A DNA stretch of 17,896 nucleotides from DATKEK01 sp035512195 (lineage in GTDB: Bacteria > Pseudomonadota > Gammaproteobacteria > Burkholderiales > Eutrophovitaceae). The DNA lies in assembly GCA_035512195.1 (NCBI GenBank), contig DATKEK010000124.1:1-17896 (forward strand). Reading direction: 5' to 3'. A model generated the notes under the pieces. That model was not told the origin of the DNA and did no database searches. It saw only the letters and a program-made list of their open reading frames with translations. This document shows, one piece after another, positions 13,212-17,896 of the stretch. The position numbers were made by a program, and so were the translations under genes. Position 1 is the first letter of the stretch. Each line of letters begins with the position of its first letter.

Positions 13212-14192
13212 TCAGTGCAGTTGCGGCTTCTTGAGGAAGTCGTTGCGGTCGGCCGATCGCAGGGTTACCCGCATCAGCGTGCCGTCGCGTGCCAGCGTAA
13301 GCGGGATATCGGTGCCGGCAGGGCCAAGCTGCCACACTTTGCGAAACAGCTCAGCGAGCCCGGCCGCGCGTTCGCCGGCGACTTCGAGCACCAGGTCGCC
13401 GGTCTGCACGCCCGCCTGTTCCGCCGGGCCGCCGTCTGCCAGACCGGCAACGGCAAGTTGGCCTTTGACTTCTGCCGTATACATTCCCAGCCAGGGTCGC
13501 GGCGGGCGGGCGGGACCGCCGCGCTTCAGCATGTCGTCCAGAACCGGTTCCAGCAGATCGATCGGCACTGCCATGTTGCCCTGGATCGCATCGCCGCCGT
13601 TTGATTCCTCGACCAGCAGCGAGCCGATGCCGACCAGCCGGCCCTGCATATCCAGGATTGCGGCGCCGCCCCATTGCGGATGCGCGGGCGCGGTGAACAT
13701 CGCCTCGTCCAGCACGTACTCCCAGTAGCCTGCGAACTCGCGTCTCGCGATGACTTCGGCCTTCAGCGCATGCGCGCCGCCGCCGTGGCCGATGACGATT
13801 ACCTTGTCGCCCGGCCGGCAGTCTGCCGCCGAGCCGCGGGTGAGCCATGGCGCAGGCAATTCGGCGAGCGGCTGCACGAGGCCGAAACCGGTGGCCTGGT
13901 CATAGGCGAGCGGGTAACCGGGCACCGCCGCGCCGCGGTTGGTGGTCAGCCAGATGCCCTGCGCCTCGGTGATCAGATAACCGATGGTGAGAACCAGCCC
14001 GTCTTCGCTGATCACTACGCCATTGCCGACGCGTTCTGTGCCGAGTATCGATGCGGTGAACGCATCTTCCGGAATCTCCGCGCGCAGCATCACCACCGCA
14101 TCGAGCGCCGCGCCGAAGTCGAAGGGCAGTTCCTGCGATTCGGCCTGCAGTTCGTCGGGGAACGACCAGTCTTTCAATTCCGCCATGTTCAT
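13212..14192 (-). CDS. HtrA-like S1C-family pseudoprotease with PDZ domain
   Basis: This 326-residue protein has the trypsin-like plus PDZ layout of HtrA/DegP but lacks the catalytic triad. Aligned by eye to DegP, GNGVVISEDGLVLTIGYLI (57-75) matches the His region with Y72 where TNNHV has His. ATGFGLVQ (100-107) matches RSDIALIQ with G102 in place of Asp. TAPAHPQWGGAAIL (167-180) matches the GNSGGAL region with W174 in place of the nucleophile Ser. The PDZ domain is about 232-312 (GGPAEQAGVQTGDLVLEVAGE). There is no signal peptide or membrane helix, so it is probably cytosolic, unlike DegP. An in-frame TGA directly precedes ATG 14192, fixing the longest start; M3 is an alternative and both have poor ribosome binding sites. 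It probably acts as a binding or scaffold protein. It follows the MFS gene by 98 bp. Confidence 0.88.
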   Translation of the reverse strand: MNMAELKDWSFPDELQAESQELPFDFGAALDAVVMLRAEIPEDAFTASILGTERVGNGVVISEDGLVLTIGYLITEAQGIWLTTNRGAAVPGYPLAYDQATGFGLVQPLAELPAPWLTRGSAADCRPGDKVIVIGHGGGAHALKAEVIARREFAGYWEYVLDEAMFTAPAHPQWGGAAILDMQGRLVGIGSLLVEESNGGDAIQGNMAVPIDLLEPVLDDMLKRGGPARPPRPWLGMYTAEVKGQLAVAGLADGGPAEQAGVQTGDLVLEVAGERAAGLAELFRKVWQLGPAGTDIPLTLARDGTLMRVTLRSADRNDFLKKPQLH

Positions 14193-14275
14193 TCAGTCGT
14201 GTTGGTTGAGTCCGGCTTCGTGCGCGTGCGTATGTCTGGACAGTACATCGTAAGCAGTGCGACCGGCAGAAACCG

Positions 14276-14290
14276 TCGCGGTTCCCGCGA
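14276..14290 (-). terminator. Stem-loop abutting the MFS stop codon
   Basis: TCGCGG-TTC-CCGCGA is a perfect 6-bp stem with a 3-nt loop that begins immediately after the MFS stop on the minus strand. It is followed by CGGTTTC, not a real T-tract. It may partly reduce read-through into the pseudoprotease gene or stabilise the upstream mRNA. Confidence 0.35.
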
Positions 14291-15541
14291 TCAGGTCGCA
14301 GCTTGCAGTTTCGGCGCGATGCGCGCTTCGCGGATCGGCAGATTGACGATCGCGGCGAGCGCGGCCAGGCCGGCGTCCACGTACCACATGACGGTGTAGT
14401 CGCCGAGACTGACGATGGCGATGCCGCCGAGCCATGCACCGAAGAAGGCGCCGGTCTGGTGCGACAGCAGGGTGAGGCCAAACAGGGTTGCAAGGTAGCG
14501 ACCGCCGAACAGCTTGCCGACGATCGCGGCGGTCGGCGGCACGGTGGCAAGCCAGGTCAGGCCGAGTCCGGCGGCGAACAGGTAAAAAGTCAGCGCGGTC
14601 TTCGGCGCCGCGAGAAAGGCCAGGATCAGCAGTGCGCGCGAGCCGTACATCCAGAACAGGATCAGTTTGCTGCGGTAGATTTGCGTGCCCCAGCCCGCAA
14701 GCAGGCTGCCGGCGATGTTGGCGAGGCCGATGATGGCGAGCGACCAGCTCGCGACCTGCGGCGTCTGCCCGCACAGTTCCACTTCGCCCGGCAGATGGGT
14801 GATGAGGAACGCGATATGAAAGCCGCAGGTGAAGAAGCCGGCGTGCAGCAGCAGGTAGCTGCGGTCCTTGAGTGCATCGCGCACTGCGGCGCGCAGGCCT
14901 TTGTCGGTCAGGGCGGCCGCCGCCGGCGACCCTGCGTGTGCCGCCTGCGATGAACCGTGCACCGGGCGGCCGCGCAATACGCGCGCGAGCGGCAAGGCGG
15001 CCAGTGCGATGATCGCCAGAGACCACATTGCGCCCATCCATCCGACTGTGGCGATCAGCTTCTGCGAAATCGGCGCGAACACGAACTGACCGAAGGAACC
15101 GCCGGCATTGATGACGCCGGAGGCCATGCCGCGCCGCTCCGCCGGCAGATTCCGTGCAGCCGAGCCAATCAGCACCGAGAAGCTACCCGTGCCGGAGCCG
15201 GCGGCCACCAGAATGCCGATCGAGAAAATCAGTCCCGCCGAGGTGCTCATCAGCGGCGTGATGGCGGAGCCAAGTGCGAGGATCAGCACGCCGGCGGCGA
15301 GTACGCGGCCGGGGCCATAGCGGTCGGCTACCGCGCCGGCGATCGGCTGCACCGCACCCCATACGAACTGGCCGATCGCCATCGCCAGGCTGATGCTGGC
15401 GATGCCGAGCCCGGTCGAGGTGTTCATCGGGGAGAGGAACAGACCCTGCGACTGGCGCAGGCCCATGGTCACCATCAGCAGCGCAGCTGCCAGCAGCGTG
15501 ACCACCCAGAAATAGCGGGCGTCGTGTCGTACCTGCACCAT
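14291..15541 (-). CDS. MFS transporter (MarR-linked)
   Basis: This 416-residue membrane protein has about twelve hydrophobic segments. It begins with TM1 carrying MGLRQSQGLFLSPM, a signature of a large group of organic-acid and drug-like MFS carriers. Motif A is GAVADRYGPGRV (69-80), and TM4-5 contains RRGMASGVINAGGSFGQFVF. The central loop (about 195-225) is Ala/Ser-rich and hydrophilic. ATG at 15539-15541 lies 3 nt after the MarR stop, so expression is almost certainly coupled to marR; the ribosome binding site itself is weak. By analogy with marR-linked carriers it could export a toxic compound or import the ligand sensed by MarR. It is not a close copy of the other MFS protein at 8356. 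Confidence 0.9.
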   Translation of the reverse strand: MVQVRHDARYFWVVTLLAAALLMVTMGLRQSQGLFLSPMNTSTGLGIASISLAMAIGQFVWGAVQPIAGAVADRYGPGRVLAAGVLILALGSAITPLMSTSAGLIFSIGILVAAGSGTGSFSVLIGSAARNLPAERRGMASGVINAGGSFGQFVFAPISQKLIATVGWMGAMWSLAIIALAALPLARVLRGRPVHGSSQAAHAGSPAAAALTDKGLRAAVRDALKDRSYLLLHAGFFTCGFHIAFLITHLPGEVELCGQTPQVASWSLAIIGLANIAGSLLAGWGTQIYRSKLILFWMYGSRALLILAFLAAPKTALTFYLFAAGLGLTWLATVPPTAAIVGKLFGGRYLATLFGLTLLSHQTGAFFGAWLGGIAIVSLGDYTVMWYVDAGLAALAAIVNLPIREARIAPKLQAAT

Positions 15542-15544
15542 GGT

Positions 15545-16042
15545 TCAGTTATCGCGAGGCAGCACGGACTTCAGGCGGGACAGCGCTTGTTCCAGCTGTG
15601 CATTCAGCGCGCCGACAAACGCGCGATCGAGCCGTTGTTCGAGCGCGAGTTGCGCACTCCGCCAGCTCTTTTGCGCTTCGGCGCGACACCGCACGCCGCT
15701 TGCTGTCAGAGCCAGCAGACGCTGGCGTGCGTCATCGCCCGCGGTGTCTTCCACCCAGCCCTGATCGATCAGCGGCCGCACGCTGCGGCTCAGCGTGGTG
15801 CGATCCATTTCCAGCAGGTCGGCAAGCTGCGTGAGCGGCCGCGGTGTAACCGAGAGATTCGTCAGCACGGAATACTGCGACAGCCGCAGGCCACAGGCGC
15901 GCAGGTGCTGCTCATAGAAGGCGGTCACCCTGCGTGTGAGCCGGCGAAGTCGCGCGCCGGTGCAGGGTAGCGGCGCGGCATCGCGGCGCGCGCGGGAGGC
16001 GGTTTGCCGCACGGAGCGGGTAGCGGTGATCGAAGTTCGCAT
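15545..16042 (-). CDS. MarR-family transcriptional regulator
   Basis: This is a 165-residue regulator. ATG at 16040-16042 gives a normal MarR length; a longer frame upstream is possible but lacks a site and homology. After a basic N-terminus, PCTGARLRRLTRRVTAFYEQ forms helix 1. The winged helix follows: LTQLADLLEMD, RTTLSRSVRPLIDQGWVED (recognition helix about 81-95), then the wing AGDDARQRLLALTASG. The C-terminal helix supports dimerisation. Many relatives have CxC in the first helix; here only C27 remains. It lies upstream of the MFS gene by 3 nt and is divergent from phzF. A palindrome in the divergent region (16061-16076) overlaps a possible -10 for this gene, which suggests autorepression (inference). 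Confidence 0.9.
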   Translation of the reverse strand: MRTSITATRSVRQTASRARRDAAPLPCTGARLRRLTRRVTAFYEQHLRACGLRLSQYSVLTNLSVTPRPLTQLADLLEMDRTTLSRSVRPLIDQGWVEDTAGDDARQRLLALTASGVRCRAEAQKSWRSAQLALEQRLDRAFVGALNAQLEQALSRLKSVLPRDN

Positions 16043-16060
16043 GATTGCGCCGGATCGAAG

Positions 16061-16088
16061 ACGTGTATATGCACGTACTTTAGCACGT
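16061..16088. promoter_or_regulatory. Candidate MarR operator in the marR/phzF divergent region
   Basis: ACGTG-TATATG-CACGT (16061-16076) is an inverted repeat of the size MarR dimers bind. A further GCACGT half-site at 16083-16088 repeats the one at 16071-16076 with a 12-bp period, about one helical turn. On the minus strand TATACA (16064-16069) inside the palindrome could be the marR -10. The site lies 19 bp upstream of the marR start. Confidence 0.45.
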
Positions 16089-16209
16089 TGCGATAAGATG
16101 CCGTCGCTGCGCGCAGGACCGCGAACGGGAAACACCATCGCGCGGCGGGTCGATGCGGGACGGTCGGTCGATGACGATCGACGTCGGCAAATTCAGAAAG
16201 GCGAAGATG

Positions 16210-17070
16210 ATGAAGCAACTGGCTTTCCGGCAGGTGGATGTTTTTACTGCGATCCCTTTCAGGGGCAATCCGGTGGCGGTGGTATTCGACGGCGACAGCC
16301 TGGCCGCGCAGCAGATGCAGGCGATCGCGAACTGGACCAACTTGTCCGAGACCACTTTCGTTTGCGCCCCGCGCGACAGCAGCGCGGATTACAGGCTGCG
16401 GATTTTCACGCCGAAGCGCGAGTTGGCGTTTGCCGGGCATCCCACCATCGGATCCGCGCACGCGGTGCTGGAGCACGGTATACGGCCGAAGACCGCGGGC
16501 CGTCTGCTGCAGGAATGCGACGCCGGGCTGGTGGCGCTCGCCATCGAGAACGGGCGGCTGTTCCTGACGCTGCCGCGCCCGTCGATGCAGGAAATCGACA
16601 CAGAACAGACTGCCGCGCTTGCGGCCGCGCTCGGCATCGGCGCCCGGCAGGTGCGCGAAAAGGCGATAGTCGATGTCGGTGTCTCGTGGGTCACGCTGCA
16701 GCTTGCGGATGCGGATCTGGTGCGCGGCCTGCGGCCGGACCTCGCGCGTATCGCCGCACTCACGCCGGGCGACGCGGCCGGCGTGACTGTTTTCGGGCTC
16801 GTGCCTCCGTGCGGGCAATCGCAGGTCGAAGTGCGCTCGTTCGCGCCCCGGGACGGCATACCGGAGGACCCGGTATGCGGCAGCGGCAACGGTTGTGTTG
16901 CGGCGCTGGTCAGACGGGCCAAGCTGCCGGGCGCGGGCGGTTACGTCGCAAGCCAGGGCGGTTGCGTGGGCCGCGATGGCCGGGTCGAGGTGCGCTATGG
17001 CGACGACGGCACGATCCAGCTCGGCGGCCATGCAGTGACTTGTGTCGAGGGCAGGCTGACCGCGCCCTGA
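16210..17070 (+). CDS. PhzF-family isomerase/epimerase
   Basis: This 286-residue protein starts at the second of two adjacent ATGs (16207, 16210); GAAAGG at 16196-16201 gives 8-nt spacing to 16210. The start reads FRQVDVFTAIPFRGNPVAVV, the family hallmark. NLSETTFV contains the catalytic-position glutamate E47 (E45 in PhzF). FAGHPTIGSAHAV and FAPRDGIPEDPVCGSGNGC are the two Gly-rich segments of the twin diaminopimelate-epimerase-like domains. In Pseudomonas PhzF isomerises trans-2,3-dihydro-3-hydroxyanthranilate for phenazine synthesis, but no phenazine genes are near. Most homologues act on unknown substrates, so this is a general PhzF-like enzyme. It is divergent from marR and may be under the same operator. 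Confidence 0.92.
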   Translation: MKQLAFRQVDVFTAIPFRGNPVAVVFDGDSLAAQQMQAIANWTNLSETTFVCAPRDSSADYRLRIFTPKRELAFAGHPTIGSAHAVLEHGIRPKTAGRLLQECDAGLVALAIENGRLFLTLPRPSMQEIDTEQTAALAAALGIGARQVREKAIVDVGVSWVTLQLADADLVRGLRPDLARIAALTPGDAAGVTVFGLVPPCGQSQVEVRSFAPRDGIPEDPVCGSGNGCVAALVRRAKLPGAGGYVASQGGCVGRDGRVEVRYGDDGTIQLGGHAVTCVEGRLTAP

Positions 17071-17203
17071 TCGCCGGAAAAGTTCAAGCCGCAGGCATGT
17101 CGATGTCGTGCAGCCGCGACAGCGGGCAAACGCATCGAATCGCGTTTTCCACAGAAATCTAAAGACATAGCAATACAGGCGCGCTAATTGCTCATGCGCG
17201 GGC

Positions 17204-17509
17204 ATGCCTGCGGAACTCGCCAACAGGGAACTGACCCCGGGAGACGTCCCGTCCTACCGGGAGTCGTGGGCGCGCATCGAACCCTTCGCGCTGACCTTCG
17301 ACGGTTACCGCTACTGGGGATCGATCGAGCAGTGTGCCAAGGTTGCCTGCAGGACGCCGGGATCGCTGACCGATTTGCGCACCTGCCTGTTCTTCGAGGC
17401 GCGCCGCTGGAAACACTTCGGCCGCAGTCCCGATCCGGCCACCATGAAGCGCATTCGCGCGATCATCTATGCCATTCAGCAGAAGGTCAAAATCGGCGAC
17501 CTGCGCTGA
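17204..17509 (+). CDS. Small protein of unknown function
   Basis: This 101-residue protein begins at ATG 17204 with no clear ribosome binding site; no in-frame alternative upstream is better. The composition looks genuine: an aromatic central region (FALTFDGYRYWGSIEQCAKVA), a Cys at 44, 49 and 61, then LTDLRTCLFFEARRWKHFG and a basic C-terminal helix (MKRIRAIIYAIQQKVK). There is no signal peptide or membrane helix, so it is probably cytosolic. I do not recognise the family. It lies 133 bp after phzF on the same strand and converges on the Pro-rich gene with a 30-bp gap. The frame has GC-rich third positions like its neighbours, which supports coding. Confidence 0.68.
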   Translation: MPAELANRELTPGDVPSYRESWARIEPFALTFDGYRYWGSIEQCAKVACRTPGSLTDLRTCLFFEARRWKHFGRSPDPATMKRIRAIIYAIQQKVKIGDLR

Positions 17510-17539
17510 CTGGCCTCGCCCGCTTCCGCACGTTCTCTT

Positions 17540-17896
17540 CTAACGACTGAGTCCTCCGATCGGTGCGCGCACTGCGCCGCCGCCACCTTGGCGCCGGCCT
17601 TGCGGAGTTCCGGCCGGCGGTTGCGCGCCGGAGTCGCGCGGACCGAACGATCTTTCCCTGGCCAGCGGCGCCGTTGGCGCCGACGCAGCAGCGCCCGCTC
17701 CCGGCGTGACGCGTTGCGATGGCGTCACCCTCGCGGGTGCGGCGGGTGCAACTCGCTCCTGCCGCATCTGCGGGCGAGGACCTCCGCCGGTGTTCCCGGG
17801 TTGCGCCGGCGTGCTCACCGGCGGTTGCGTGCGGACCCGTTCGGCCCGTTGTAGTGGTTGCCCGGTTTGTTGCGGTGTTCGCCGTGGCGTGGCAGC
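17540..17896 (-). CDS. C-terminus of a Pro/Gln/Arg/Gly-rich protein (partial)
   Basis: The frame is open at the right edge and ends in TAG at 17540-17542, giving at least 118 residues. All of it is low-complexity: QQTGQPLQRAERVRTQPP, AQPGNTGGGPRPQMRQERV, APAAPARVTPSQRVTPG, then a Gly/Arg end (GRRQGGGGAVRAPIGGLSR). Such tails occur in exported FecR-like or cell-surface proteins and in nucleic-acid-binding proteins, but no folded domain lies within the window. An internal GTG at 17816-17818 is not needed as a start. The coding call rests on frame length and codon use and is moderate. Confidence 0.6.
   Translation of the reverse strand, partial: AATPRRTPQQTGQPLQRAERVRTQPPVSTPAQPGNTGGGPRPQMRQERVAPAAPARVTPSQRVTPGAGAAASAPTAPLARERSFGPRDSGAQPPAGTPQGRRQGGGGAVRAPIGGLSR

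Noticed and set aside
14193..14290. A small extra gene between the second MFS gene and the pseudoprotease
   Set aside because: Only 98 bp; an in-frame stop directly precedes the pseudoprotease start and no frame has a start with a ribosome binding site.
16210..17070. Phenazine biosynthesis locus
   Set aside because: A PhzF-family gene alone is not evidence; no phzA, B, D, E or G gene is present.
15925..17223. Minus-strand open frame of 432 codons across phzF and the marR start
   Set aside because: It conflicts with two clear genes and has shadow-type composition (Arg/His/Ala-rich, no motifs).

Overview
This is a high-GC window of about 18 kb, roughly two-thirds G+C by eye, with dense and mostly intact genes. 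Gene content and codon use suggest a proteobacterium. A betaproteobacterium (Burkholderiales-like) is most likely, because it carries a Bug/TctC-type solute-binding protein, class III aminotransferase, MarR-MFS pair and D-aminoacylase-like amidohydrolase. This is inference: there is no rRNA or other phylogenetic marker. No tRNA, rRNA, CRISPR array, insertion sequence or phage gene was seen.

Layout. (a) 1-321 (-) is the N-terminal part of a class II aldolase/adducin-family gene running off the left edge; it is divergent from a secreted TPR protein (554-2203, +). (b) 2340-5006 (+) is a tight operon: exported amidohydrolase, aspartate-dehydrogenase-like protein and Bug solute-binding protein. 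It converges on (c) 7195-5020 (-), an SDR oxidoreductase followed by a class III aminotransferase related to glutamate-1-semialdehyde aminomutase. (d) 7332-9630 (+) holds two small secreted proteins of unknown function, the second with PepSY-like repeats, then an MFS transporter coupled by a GTGA overlap. (e) 11433-9742 (-) is a D-aminoacylase-like amidohydrolase with a strong palindrome upstream, followed by the truncated 5' end of a membrane sensor gene (11771-11538, -). (f) 11990-12541 (+) is a cytosolic hemerythrin (HHE) protein with a full set of YtfE-like iron ligands. (g) 16042-12575 (-) is a same-strand run: MarR regulator, MFS transporter, HtrA-like protein that has lost its whole catalytic triad, and a secreted Ig-like/Pro-rich protein. 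(h) 16210-17070 (+) is a PhzF-family isomerase divergent from marR. It is followed by a small unknown protein (17204-17509, +) and the C-terminus of a Pro/Gln/Arg/Gly-rich protein running off the right edge (17896-17540, -).

How the genes may work together. Regions a to e look like accessory catabolism of small organic acids or N-acylated and amino compounds: uptake (Bug, MFS), hydrolysis (two amidohydrolases), amine chemistry (AspDH-like, aminotransferase) and redox or C-C chemistry (SDR, class II aldolase). The substrate cannot be read from the sequence. The least ordinary items are the HtrA-like pseudoprotease in the marR-MFS run, the D-aminoacylase-like enzyme lacking two metal-ligand histidines, and the single-domain YtfE-like hemerythrin behind overlapping palindromes.

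No stretch over 300 bases lacks a gene. The longest gaps are 322-553 (hairpins and a weak promoter candidate) and 11772-11989 (palindromes upstream of the hemerythrin gene).
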